From Phytophthora quininea (lineage: Eukaryota; Oomycota; Peronosporomycetes; Peronosporales; Peronosporaceae): a stretch of DNA of 64,000 nucleotides. The stretch is taken from positions 186,001-250,000 of the forward strand of contig JAAVTG010000579.1 of assembly GCA_011947345.1 (NCBI GenBank), given 5' to 3'. Of this stretch, positions 47,104 through 57,170 are shown in pieces. Within the stretch, counting starts at the first letter, position 1, and every line of letters starts with the position of its first letter. The position numbers and the translations under genes are program-made. The notes under the pieces were generated by a model. It was not told the DNA's origin, did not search any database, and saw only the letters and a list, made by a program, of their open reading frames with translations.

Positions 47104-47982
47104 ATGAACGTGGTGGCCGAGATCCAGCGGCTCAATGAGCGCGAGCTGGAGCTGGGTGTGCCTCTGTCGGGCTCGTGGCACCAAAAGTACCGCGAGTCGG
47201 CCTGGATCTTCATCGGCGGCCTGTCGTTCGAGCTATCGGAGGGCGACGTGCTGTGCGTGCTGAGCCAATGGGGCGAGATCGAGGACATTCATTTGGTGCG
47301 GGACGGCAAGAGCGGCAAGTCCAAAGGCTTCGCGTTCGTCAAGTTCGAGGACCAGCGCAGTACAGTGCTGGCGGTGGACAACCTCAACGGCTTCAAACTG
47401 CTGGACCGCGTGCTGCGGGTGGACCACGTGCTCAAGTACAAGCTGCCCAAGGAACTGCAGGAGGACTCGGACGACAGCGACGACGAGGCCCAGAGGAAGC
47501 CGCGGGGCCTGCCGGGCCACGCCTACGAAGGCAAAGAACTGGCCTCGGACTTTGATCTGCAGAAGGGCGTGAATGTGTTTAAAGCTCCGAAAGAGAGTCA
47601 CAAGGACAAGAAGAAGAGGAAACGAGAGGAGAAGAAGGCTCGCAAAGCAGCCAAGAAGCTCCGGAAGGTTGAGAAGAAGCAGCAGGAGCTGATGCAGCAG
47701 GTGCAGCAACGACGACAAGAGCAGAGAATCCAGGAGCAGAAAGAGAAGGATGAAGAAGAAATGCAGGCGAGTGCTACAGGTTGGCGAGGAAGGATGGAGC
47801 CGACGCAGGCCAGCTCAACGGGATGGCGGGGACGGATGGAGCCGTCAGCCCAACCGAGCTCGACAGGGTGGCGAGGACGGATGGAACCGGCCACGCCGCG
47901 ACCAAGAAAAGGTGAGAGGAAACAAGACGACGGTCGCGACGAGCAAGATAAAAGCTTTGGAGGCATGGGTCGAGTCCGCTAG
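47104..47982 (+). CDS. RBMX2: RBMX2/Ist3-like RNA-binding splicing factor
   Basis: 292 residues, uninterrupted. A conserved N-terminal extension (MNVVAEIQRLNERELELGV, SWHQKYRESAWIFIGGL) leads into one RRM. RNP2 is IFIGGL, and RNP1 is GFAFVKFEDQ preceded by GKSKGF; RVLRVDHVLKYKLPK closes the domain. This arrangement is that of Ist3/Snu17 and human RBMX2, a subunit of the RES complex of the activated spliceosome. The C-terminus is a Lys/Glu/Gln coiled helix, then three copies of a STGWRGRMEP unit and a basic end. Nuclear pre-mRNA splicing role by family; the C-terminal repeats are unusual. Confidence 0.85.
   Translation: MNVVAEIQRLNERELELGVPLSGSWHQKYRESAWIFIGGLSFELSEGDVLCVLSQWGEIEDIHLVRDGKSGKSKGFAFVKFEDQRSTVLAVDNLNGFKLLDRVLRVDHVLKYKLPKELQEDSDDSDDEAQRKPRGLPGHAYEGKELASDFDLQKGVNVFKAPKESHKDKKKRKREEKKARKAAKKLRKVEKKQQELMQQVQQRRQEQRIQEQKEKDEEEMQASATGWRGRMEPTQASSTGWRGRMEPSAQPSSTGWRGRMEPATPRPRKGERKQDDGRDEQDKSFGGMGRVR
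47770..47893 (+). repeat. three tandem S(A/S)TGWRGRMEP units
   Basis: The units ASATGWRGRMEP, ASSTGWRGRMEP and PSSTGWRGRMEP are separated by short linkers, with the core GWRGRMEP invariant. The DNA is also repeated (GGATGGAGCC/GGATGGAACC), with synonymous differences. Confidence 0.85.
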
Positions 47983-48048
47983 AGGTAAAAGGAACTGCAG
48001 CTCATCGTGTCCGTGAGATAACTCTAATCTATTCTGTGTTCTAACACG

Positions 48049-49245
48049 TTAAAGCGCACTAGATGGAGCCTCTAACATGGACTCATCGCTCTGAGGTGCT
48101 TGGAAGTCGTAGACCTGCACGACGTTTCTAGGTTGAGTCCTGTCCGTCTTGTCCTCTTCATCCTGCATGTCCTCGGGCAGATCGTAATGCCGCTGTCCAC
48201 TCGATACCGCGACCATAGCTCGACTTGGGTCAGGGAAGAACGACACGCCGTTGGCGCAGTCCGGCAGTTGAATCCGCTCGTCCAGCAGTGTGCCGGTGAG
48301 CACATCGTACAGCATTACACGACCTGTTTGACTGCCTGTAGCAAGATACCTCCCTCCGCAGTGCAAGTCAAACTCCACGCGCTGGTTGGTGTCCGCCACG
48401 CGGTGGAATGTGTGCAGGATCTCGTTCGTAGCTCGGATATCCCAGCAATGAATCCTCGAATCCCTCCGTGCAGCAGTGAACAAGAACCTGCCACAGGGCG
48501 AGAACCTCACTTGGGAGATCCCTTTCCCGTCGTGATCTCTCAGCGTCAGCAGCTCGTCGCCTTCGTCTTCAGTGTAGACACACGTCGACCCAGCGTAGGA
48601 CCCTGCCGCGTAGATCTTGGAGTGATCTGGATTGAAATGCAGCGTGGAGATCAATCCTCTCTGCCCCTCTCTCGACTTGCGAGTCTTGCTCAACGGCCTC
48701 GCCTTGAAGTCTCTGCTAGGCTGCGAGAGATCGAAGAACCGGATCATCCGGTCGAAGCCAGCAAAGAGTCTGGTGCCTGTAGTATTGAACGCCAGGCTCT
48801 GGGCGCTGGCCAGCTCGTCCATGTGATCGTAAGCTCTGTAGGACGCTCTCAAACCCCCAGTGTAGGCGTCCCACAAGTGCACGGGGTGGTCTCGACTGGA
48901 GCTCACGAAGATGCACGAGTTGGGATCTGCCGACGTCATGAATGGGTACCAGGCCACGTCGTAGAGGCTGCCGCCCTCTCTCATCTGCAGAGTGCTGGTA
49001 CTGGGCTTGGACGCGTCCTCGGAGACCTCAAAAAGTCGTAAAACACGGTCATCACTGTTGGTGAGCACGCACAGTCCGTCGGGAGAGACCTCCACGCCTC
49101 TAGTGAAGTTGTTGCTGCAGGACGGAGGCGCAGAAGAGAACTCTTCATGCGCGGTGAACAGCAGGCGTGGACGCATCATGTCCAGGTGCGTGTAGGTCTG
49201 CGGAAGGGCAGCGGTAGCGACGCCATCACCAGCAACATCGCCCAT
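48049..49245 (-). CDS. WRAP53: TCAB1/WRAP53-like WD40 protein
   Basis: 398 residues, one exon, no frame error. WD40 blades include FTRGVEVSPDGLCVLTNSDD, then LYDVAWYPFMTSADPNSC, VSSSRDHPVHLWDAYTGGLR and ASYRAYDHMDELASAQSLAF. These follow human TCAB1 closely (CWYPLMSS, SSSRDQPIHLWDA, SYRAYDHLDE). Later blades include TNQRVEFDLHCGGRYLATGS and CANGVSFFPDPS. TCAB1 binds the CAB box of scaRNAs and telomerase RNA and delivers them to Cajal bodies, so a role in snRNA modification and telomerase trafficking is inferred. Residues after about 350 form an acidic tail. It ends 66 bp from the converging RBMX2-like gene. Confidence 0.88.
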   Translation of the reverse strand: MGDVAGDGVATAALPQTYTHLDMMRPRLLFTAHEEFSSAPPSCSNNFTRGVEVSPDGLCVLTNSDDRVLRLFEVSEDASKPSTSTLQMREGGSLYDVAWYPFMTSADPNSCIFVSSSRDHPVHLWDAYTGGLRASYRAYDHMDELASAQSLAFNTTGTRLFAGFDRMIRFFDLSQPSRDFKARPLSKTRKSREGQRGLISTLHFNPDHSKIYAAGSYAGSTCVYTEDEGDELLTLRDHDGKGISQVRFSPCGRFLFTAARRDSRIHCWDIRATNEILHTFHRVADTNQRVEFDLHCGGRYLATGSQTGRVMLYDVLTGTLLDERIQLPDCANGVSFFPDPSRAMVAVSSGQRHYDLPEDMQDEEDKTDRTQPRNVVQVYDFQAPQSDESMLEAPSSAL

Positions 49246-49683
49246 TCGAGCTGCAATTTGAGAGTAACTACTATTATATTACTACAGTAGTAATTCAACC
49301 ATAATATTAGTACTACTAATTCCAGAGCATGCTGCGTGCTCGACTCAGAAGAATTTTTGGGGTCAAGTTCGGGTCAAGTTCAAAATTTAGATTTTTTCTG
49401 AAACTTGATCCAAAAACTTGACCCAACTCGTGGCTTGACCAACCTCTCTTCTGTGATATTGAATAAATTCTCATACTTTATTCATGAAAAATTCACTTTT
49501 AGAGGAGGTTGTTTGCTGCACCAGTCGAGCAGTGATTATTCACTTCAACTTTAACTTTTGATTGAATTGGCTCGATTAACTTCAAAGCAAAACCGATAGG
49601 AAATGCCATAAGTAAGTCAAACATTCGAAAAATTTCGAAGATATTGGTGCACCGAGTGTGTCAACGTCCCTAAACGCATGGTT

Positions 49684-49698
49684 CGGGTTCAAATCCCG
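49684..49698 (+). other. tRNA T-arm/B-box-like sequence
   Basis: CGGG-TTCAAAT-CCCG forms a tRNA T-stem and loop, and GTTCAAATCC fits the RNA polymerase III B box (GTTCRANNCC). No matching acceptor stem or D arm is found about 70 bases upstream. It is therefore a fragment, possibly tRNA- or SINE-derived, within the mobile complex. Confidence 0.35.
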
Positions 49699-49798
49699 TC
49701 GTGTCCTACTTTTCACGTAAAATTCGTCGCTCATCCGTCCGCGGATGTCCGTTCCGTTCACCCATATTGTAATATGCATTGCATTCTGGGCTAACCTA

Positions 49799-51594
49799 CC
49801 GTATTTGTCGGATCGAGTGGGACATGTTTTAGTAGCCATTTTCAAGTCATCAAAAAACCTCACAGGGTTTTTATTGCAAGCGTCGACTTCCATCCATCCC
49901 ATTTCTCGTCATGCCGCGCAGGCCGAAGAACAAGAATAAGATCAAGTACAAGGTAAGCGCTAAAATACTGCAAATCCTGTGTTTACTATGCTCACTCTTC
50001 ATACGCAGGGTGCTTGTGCGGTAGAGGGAGAGCGGGCCGTTGATGCGGCTGATCGGCTGAAGGTCAGCCGCTCGACCATCTACCGCTGGCGTAAGACGCA
50101 GGCACAGCTCTGCTCTGCGTCTGCCTCCGCCCCCAACAAGTACTTTGCTCCGTCCTCATCGCCCAGAAAGCAATATGTCCTGTTTCCTGAGCTTGAAGCC
50201 CAGTACGTTGAGCTTTATTGTTTTAATGCTGCTGAATTGTACTAATGCTATTACTACAGGTTAATAAAATGGATAGCACTGATGAGAAAGACACGAGGAC
50301 TGTGTGTCACTACTAAGTGCATTGTGCTGATGATTGGCAAGTTCGACGCTGTCTTCTCAGCAGCGAGAACGAACGTTGCACTACTGTCTTGGTGCACACG
50401 CTTTTGAAGCGTAACAGATTTTCTGTTAAGCGTATCACTCACAAAGGTAGAAAATTGCGCGACAACATGCAAGTACTTAAATTACATTTATTGATCGAAA
50501 ATTATTATCAACTAAAACTTGTTTTAGGAAATTGCAGACTCATTTTCTAGGTCGATCAACTTTGCTGTTGAAGAGGATGGAATCTTTCCACCGTCTTACA
50601 GCAAGCAAGAGCGGTATGACAACCTCTTCAACATGGATCAAGCGGGCCTGGGGATTGACAACCCAGGCCATTTAACAATCGATTTTAAAGGAGCGAAGAC
50701 AGTAGGTGTGGTGCAAGGGATGGGGAGAATGGGGCTCGCTGCAGCGTCTTCCTGTGCGCGTCAGCCACAGGAATGAAGCTCCCTGCCTTTATTGTGTTTG
50801 CGGGCGTGCCTGGAGGGCCAGTGTACCAAGAAGTTTCGAGCCCCAGCTGGGACATCCTGGTGTCGTCCACACGACGCAAGCAAAGGCGTTTTGCGACCTT
50901 GCTACGATGCTAAAGTGGATTGACGAGGTTTGTATTTATTTTCTTTTATTTAACACTTTTCAAACTAAAATTGGTTTGCTTGTCTAGGTTTGGACGCCGT
51001 CAACACAAGGCTGCCGCATGCTGATGCTGGACAGCTTAAAGGTCCACAAGATGGACAGCGTAAAAATCCGTCTTGAGGAGTGCTATACTGAGGTCCAGTA
51101 CATTCCTCCAGGGATTACTGGCTTCAGTCAGCCGATGGATGTGAGCGTTATGCATTCGTTTAAAAGCATCGTTCAGTACGCATTTTTCTTTACTTATTTT
51201 ACTTATTTGATGTTCTAACGATGTACACTACGCAGGGGCCTTTATCGACGCTGGCACATCGACAACCCCTTTGCGTCAAATGCTAGTGAGCGTCGCCTTC
51301 TGCTGTCGAAGATGATTGGCGAGGCGTGGGAGATGATCTCCGCCGAAACGATAATCGGAGGCTTTCAAAAGGCTGGACATATTCCTATTGGGCCTCGAGA
51401 TGCTTCTGGTAGATTCTGAACGCATGTGCTCCCCCGCCGGAGAATGCCGTTCTTCCCGTTGAAAAGTAACTTCATAAAACCCAATAAATGCATGTGTCAT
51501 TTTGATAGATTCTGTGGTTTAGAGAAGGGGTGTCACCCCTACATACTAGCTTTCCCACTTGATCCGAGTGTCCCACTCGACCCGACAAATACGA
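49799..51594 (+). mobile_element. pogo-like (Tc1/mariner superfamily) DNA transposon
   Basis: Terminal inverted repeats of 26 bp: CCGTATTTGTCGGATCGAGT(GGGACA) at 49799-49824 and its reverse complement at 51569-51594, with 2 mismatches. Both ends are flanked by TA (49797-49798 and 51595-51596), the target duplication of this superfamily. It contains one transposase gene and is 1.8 kb long. Confidence 0.88.
49911..51419 (+). CDS. pogo-like transposase (DDE_1), frame-broken
   Basis: The first exon encodes the basic leader MPRRPKNKNKIKYK. After an intron a helix-turn-helix follows (AVDAADRLKVSRSTIYRWRK). A CENP-B-like second DNA-binding part continues as LIKWIALMRKTRGL. The DDE_1 catalytic core shows the first Asp in FNMDQAG, the second in MLMLDSLKVHK and the third in GFSQPMDVSVM. 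The C-terminal part ends RDASGRF and stop at 51417-51419. Several GT-AG introns are present, and at least two 1-base losses (for example the T run near 50401-50404 and near 50700-50730) break the frame. It may be recently active; terminal repeats and catalytic residues are intact. Confidence 0.75.
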
Positions 51595-51932
51595 TACCCA
51601 GTTGTCAGTGGTGACAGGGCAAAGGTCAGGTACATGAGAACGATGTGGCAATAAAGGGACACGGGAGTAAGTTTTTGACGTTGGTAATTGTACATGATAT
51701 TTATGTACTTTCTTGTACCCGATACATTCCAGATCCTCCCGAACAGGGTTCAAGCAGCGAAATTATAGTGCTACAAATACTAAATAAATTAAAATGTTGA
51801 ACAGCTCACTTATGCACTAATCAACTAAGTTTTCAGCTTGATTTTTATTATTAGATCTCAGACTCAAAAGCCCCCGGCGTAAAACTAAGACCTAACTATT
51901 GCCTATGAATGAAAATGGTGAATACAAACCGT

Positions 51933-53637
51933 CTAATACGCAGGCGATTGCGATTCGTCCGACGAGGCAAATGACTCAGTGGCCACCACGGACGAATTAT
52001 CGGAGTCGGAAAATCTTCCTGGTGCTGACTGTGAGTCTTCGTGGGCGGGTGCTCGAACAATTCGGTTGGAAATACCGTCCAAAAGCTGTCCATTCTACCG
52101 ACTCTGCTCTTCGATTACTCCGATAAATTGAGTGACGTCTGGATGAGGCACTGCAAAAGCCTCATTTAGTGCCCGATTATAGCGCTCTAGAGGATTGTTG
52201 GTCCGATTCACGATGTCCTCTCGCAAGCCGTAGATATTCCACGACTCTGGCTTCTTCTTGATCCATGTATTCTTGAAATATTTCCAAAAGCGCTTCCACT
52301 TCTCCGTGAATATTGGATGCCAAGTTCTTCACAGTCGTCCTTGATCAAAGTTTTCACCTCGCGTTGCCCTCTGTTCATAATCTCACTGCGACGAATTACT
52401 GTTAATTTGTCGAGACAACCTTCGGCCATAGCAACAGCATCTTGGGGTGGTATCCTCAACTTTAGTAACTTTCGACGAAGCGCTTGCTTAAAGTGAAACA
52501 GGCAACCAATAATTCGAGCCTCTGGAAACTGGTTCTCGGCGGCTTTTATCATGGCATACTCGAAGTCACATACGACGTGCGCCGGTCTAAGCTTTCGATC
52601 GCAAGCCATGAACACAACGTGTAGCAAATGTTCGTAAACTTGAGCCGTCTTGCCGGTAGTCAACACGTAAAACACCAGTAGATAGACATCTGAAATGGCG
52701 TCGTGAGTCATTAAAATGACGAGTTGGTAAAACTTAGTCGGCACACACTTGTACGTTGCGTCCATGAATAGAGAGCTTTGCCGCTGCTCCACACGATCGA
52801 CCATGTGGGGTGTTCCCAGCCAATAACGCGGTGCAACACTTCGTCTTCGTAGTACGTGAAGTGAAATTGGAAAAACTTGAGATCCGGGCTATTTTTCACG
52901 TTGCACAAAGGTTCACTTTCAATGCGACCATAAATTTCTCGGCCGAAGTGTTTCGCTCTTGTTCGATATAGCCGGCCTAAAACTTGCGTTTTAGTCGCCC
53001 CACGGACAATCTGCGTGTCATCGCCATAAAACCGATCACGGACAGTCAACCATACTTGTTTTGGTGGCATGGTCTCGTTACGAAGTGCCAGCGTATCCGT
53101 GAAATCCAGCATCTGCTCTTTACAGTCGACGGTCACCGGTGGAGGTCCTTGCTCAGCAGGCTGATTACGATCAGGATTGCATACTGGTTTGCGAATTCCT
53201 TCCACCCGTGCAGCGTTTGGAGTTACCGCTAGTTTTGCCCGACAGCCGGTACGTCAGCGCACGCTGCAGCGATGAAGCTCCGATAAACCGCTCGCCCAGT
53301 AATACGAGTAGCCATATCCGCGGTAGTAAACCGACTTCGTCTTGTCGTTGCGCACAACTTCGTCGTGAACGCCATGTTGACTTGTACCTGGAACAGGGTC
53401 GTCATCATCACCAGCACCGTCTCCTGGTACTTGAATATTATCAGTGTCCCCTGGCTCATCGTCACCTCCCTCACCATTTATGCCTGCGGTTATTGCAGTT
53501 GGACCACGATACGGAGACCCTTCGTAGTCGAACGAATCAGACTTGTAACTACTCGAATCGGACTGAGCATCTTCTTCTGCTTGATAGCCGTCGGGTTCGG
53601 ATTGGTCGGACATGGAATCGTCGGGCGACATCGACAT
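51933..53637 (-). CDS. MULE transposase, frame-broken
   Basis: Reading from the start at 53635-53637: an acidic N-terminus, a FLYWCH-like zinc-binding region (KSVYYRGYGYSYYWASG), a central domain, then the MULE core. The core includes the first Asp of the triad in SSLFMDATYKCVPTKFYQLV, VVCDFEYAMIKAAENQF and GCLFHFKQALRRKL. The C-terminal module has KRFWKYFKNTWI and NRTNNPLERYNRALNEAF, typical of Mutator-like transposases. At least four single-base frame changes are present, for example at the CCC near 52806 and in the region 52290-52330. The end at 51933 is inferred from the acidic Ser-rich tail. Confidence 0.72.
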
Positions 53638-54288
53638 TGCAACGGGCAGGTACACCCGTCGCTGGCTTGGACCGGAGAGCAGCGCAATACGAAGACCGAG
53701 TCTGTGGTTTGGAGGGGGAATTGACTCTGTGGCGTGGGCCATTGAATCAAAGCCGACACATGATTGGCTGACGTTAAATCTGTTACCCAATCAGCGGATG
53801 CCAACGCACCGCAGCCTTGATGCGTGCCGTTGTACCTATTATGCATTTAGTGTGGCTATAAACGAAGTTTACATAACTCTCTGTGATAGTTGATAGGGGT
53901 TGACCCAACCTTGATCCAAATAAAACTTGACCAGAACTTGACCCATATAAGGCATCTTGACCTGTCTTGACCAGTGTTCGCAGAAGGGCCTAAACGGTTT
54001 CGGCCAATGGCCGGCCGAAACTAGATTTGCCCTCTGGTTTCGGCCAAACGGACAGCCAGGCCAATGGCTGCCGGCCGAAATTCTCCTTCAAAATCCCCCT
54101 CCTAAATTTTAGTCAAAAGAAGCCAAAAGCCAGAAGAGCGCAAAGTCTCTTCCAAGCAAGCAGCAGTGCGCCGCCGTGTGTGACCCCAGCAGCAGCAGGT
54201 GCAGGCCCAGTTAACGTCGGCGTGTGAGTTGTCCCGAGCAGCACCACTTGCAGGTGGAGTTGGCCGCACCCAGTGTGGAAACCTAAAC

Positions 54289-56612
54289 ATGGTTGGACAG
54301 CGAGGTGGCCGGCCAAACTGTCCGGAGGTGGTACATTTCAAAGTTCGAGAGGACCTTGACAAAGCAAAAGACGGCAACCGAATGTACGAGTGCATTTATT
54401 GCAGGGCAGTATTCGTTAACGAAGTCGATCATAGTGCTCCGAAACTGATCATTGGAAGGCCAAGGAATTTTGGCAGCCACTTGTCCAGGTGTCAATACTA
54501 CGCTGCGGCACAGTTGCTTCCGTCATCGCCACTTTCAGCTAATTCAACGCCCCCACCAGAAACGCCGTCGCGCAGAGATGTAGCTTCGCCACAATCTATT
54601 ACAACGCGGACACGGTCTCATAGTGCTGTGAAGCGAAATGCAGTGGTCAGGGCTCCCAAAGCAAACTCTTCTCGCGCCCGGCGAACCCTACTGGTGGCAC
54701 CAAAACACAGAAAAGAATCGCCACTCAAGAAGAAACGAAAAAACAGTTTTCGAAGTTGGAAATCAAAGAAGTGGAGCATTCGTTAGTGGAATTACACGCT
54801 GACCAGCACCTACCGGATAGGTTTGTGGAGCAGGGTTCAGTACGCCGATTTCTAGAGCTGTTGTGTCCTGGGGTGAGCAATGTGCTGCCGCCTGGACGTG
54901 TCTTGGGCGGCAGGATTCTTAAGGAGCACGCGGAACGATGTTCAACGAAGGACGTTCAAAATTTAGAAGCGGTTCTGATGGACTCTGGTGGTCGTGTTAA
55001 CCTTTCTTCTGATGTATGGCAAAACTTGTCAGAGGTCCATTTGTTAGGAGCACAACTGGTGCTCTTCGGCGTGCTTCTCACCTACTCCCTGGAGCCTGTT
55101 GGCGATCGCCACGATGGGATTGCTATCGCTCAAGACCTGGAAAAACTACTGAAGCGGGCACTGGACGAGAAGTGGAACGTGGGTGCTATAGTTACAGATA
55201 ATGCGGGGCAATGCGGAAGGGCCAGGAGGATTTTGTCGTTGCGGTGGCCCCAGATTGTTTTCCTATTCTGTTTCGCTCACGACGTTAACAACCTTGTTAA
55301 AGCAGTCCTAAAAACGTCCTTTCAAGACGTTGCGGTTAAAGCGGCGACAGTTGTGAACATTATCAATGGCTCCTCTGCTAAGTGGCTAAAACGAGTACGA
55401 ATTTTGATGAAAAAATTTTATGGACGGGAGCTTGGATTGAGGACACTGTGTGAAACGAGATGGAACTCAATGCAGGGCTGTTTTGCCTCAATTTTGCGCG
55501 TTAAGTCGGCTTTGAAATGGCTACATCGAAACTACAAAAAGACGATGATTATCCGGACAAGTTACAAGTTCTTGGGGACCCTAAATTTTGGTCAGAACTA
55601 AAAATAGCTGAAGCTGTTATTGCACATCTCTCATACGCATCATATATATTGCAGCGAGACCAAAACTCTGTGGGCGATGTCGTTATCTCATACCGGGACA
55701 TTTACTTGGGTTTTAAGGCTGATGTGGTACATGGAGTTCAGCTAGTGAAATGCATAGAAGACAGATGGGCACAGTGTGAACAGCCGCTTTTCATGTTAGG
55801 CTTTGCTCTACATCCTACGTACGTTGCCACGGCCCGTGAGCTGCCAGCAACGAAGATATCTGGGGCTGGAGCTATACCAGCAATTGCTGTATATTATTAC
55901 CGTCGACTATTTTCTACTGAAGACGTTGGAACTATCAGAGACGACGTGTTTGATTGAATGAAGGGTAAATTTACAAAGGTTAAAGCGTCTGAATTTGCGT
56001 GTCCGTGGAAATATTGGGCCTACATACAAACGCGAAAGCCACACAGCTGCTACCAAAGCTAGCGATTGCTGTTCTATCAATTGCTGTCAATACTGCGACC
56101 TGTGAGCGACTTTTAGTGCTCTTGGTTTGATACATACTGCCAAACGTAACCGATTGGGATGGAACAAGGCATTAGCTTTTGAAACAATTGCTAAACACGT
56201 ACGACAACGGGCCTTCAATGATTCTGCAAAAGATCTACGAAGAAAACTTTTAATTAGCCATGAAGAACGAGAGATAGTTGGCGATGCAGTTGATTTAGTT
56301 CCTTCACTTGAAAGAATGCATGCATGTGAGGACGGGGAGAGTGATGACGAGGATCCTGGTGATCGTGTTGGTGGTTCGGAGACTCTATAGCACTGGACAG
56401 AGTATCTGGAAGAAGTTTTCGACAATGCAGAAATTAGTGAAGGTTTTGAGGACCGCAACAGCAATGATGGAAAGCCTACCGACGATGAATATGAAGATAT
56501 ACCCGCTCCAATACTTCACGAATTTCCAGCTGAGAATGACGCCAATTTTCCACAGGAGAAGTCGCTTACAGGTTTCCGTAGCCAGAAAGTAAAATTGGAG
56601 GAGCTTTTCTGA
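54289..56612 (+). CDS. hAT-family transposase with BED-like finger
   Basis: The ATG at 54289 (MVGQRGGRPNC) leads into a BED-type zinc finger (YECIYCRAVF, then HLSRC). A basic linker follows, then a DUF659/RNase H-like core: LSSDVWQNLSEVHLLGAQLV, AIVTDNAGQCGRARRIL and FLFCFAHDVNNLVKAVL. The C-terminal dimerisation region is LAIAVLSIAVNTATCERLFS followed by AKRNRLG, and the protein ends KLEELF at 56612. The open frame is cut into at least four pieces by single-base shifts (near 54760, 55540-55600, 55960 and 56090-56390). The motifs themselves are well kept, so the copy could be young. Confidence 0.78.
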
Positions 56613-56643
56613 TGCATATTTTTAATACAATTAATTCACTGCA

Positions 56644-56930
56644 CGCTTGCCTTCCTTCACTCTGCGCTTTCTGCTACTGCTTGGGGCCAACTCACGCCGC
56701 CGCCAACTGCGCCTGCTCCTACTGCTGCTCGGGGCCACAGTTGACGGCGCCATCTCCTCCTTTGCTGATGCTGGTGCTCGGCGCCGCAGTGGACGGCACT
56801 ACCTCCAACTGCTGCTGTTGCTGCCACTCGGCGCCACAGTGTACAGCGCCTCCTCCAACTGCTGCTGTTGCTGGTGCTCGGCGCCACCTCCGCCTTCTGC
56901 TGCTGCACAGGGGTGCACGCGGCGTCGGTA
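56644..56930. repeat. imperfect 45-60-bp tandem repeats in the hAT 3' region
   Basis: Units contain CTGCTGCT(G/C)TT, GGCGCCACAGTGxAC and GGCGCC, repeated at least four times. They lie between the transposase stop and the right terminus, where hAT sub-terminal binding sites are expected. Confidence 0.5.
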
Positions 56931-57170
56931 CGGTTTCTGGGACGAGCCACACGTCTACTGGTACTTGACAGTAAATATTAGTTGATAAAACAAGAGTTAA
57001 AATTGTGGTCGAAACCCCAGGTTTTGGCCTGCGGCCGGCCCAATCGGCCAATCGGCCTGGACGGACTTTACTGGTTTGGCCGAAACCCTGGCTTTTACCA
57101 ACACTGACTTGACCCCAATAAAATGGACTTGACCCGAACCTGACCTGACCCAAACTTGACCCCCAAAAAA

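Larger units (their letters stand above)
53973..57106 (+). mobile_element. hAT transposon nested in the complex
   Basis: The ends read (C)AGTGTTCGCAG at the left and, in reverse complement, CAGTGTTGGTAAAAG at the right, followed on both sides by GGTTTCGGCC-rich sub-terminal sequence. Flanking 8-mers are TCTTGACC (53965-53972) and ACTTGACC (57107-57114), a hAT-sized target duplication with one mismatch. It sits inside the CTTGACC array, so it inserted after the outer element. Confidence 0.8.
49354..57170. mobile_element. nested transposon complex with CTTGACC-rich terminal repeats
   Basis: The left end (49354 onward) reads TTTTTGGGGTCAAGTTCGGG. The right end, read inward, starts TTTTTTGGGGGTCAAGTTTG. 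Both sub-termini carry many copies of CTTGACC/GGTCAAG (about 49359-49440 and 53896-57160). Inside lie a pogo-like element (49797-51596), a MULE transposase gene (51933-53637) and a hAT element (53973-57106) inserted in the right terminal array. Removing the pogo and hAT elements leaves about 2.9 kb, a sensible size for a MULE whose long terminal repeats are the CTTGACC arrays. That assignment is inferred; I found no clear target-site duplication at the outer ends. It interrupts the IQ-motif gene. Confidence 0.65.

Noticed and set aside
49620..49710. A complete tRNA gene.
   Set aside because: Only a T-arm-like hairpin is present; the acceptor, D and anticodon stems cannot be formed.
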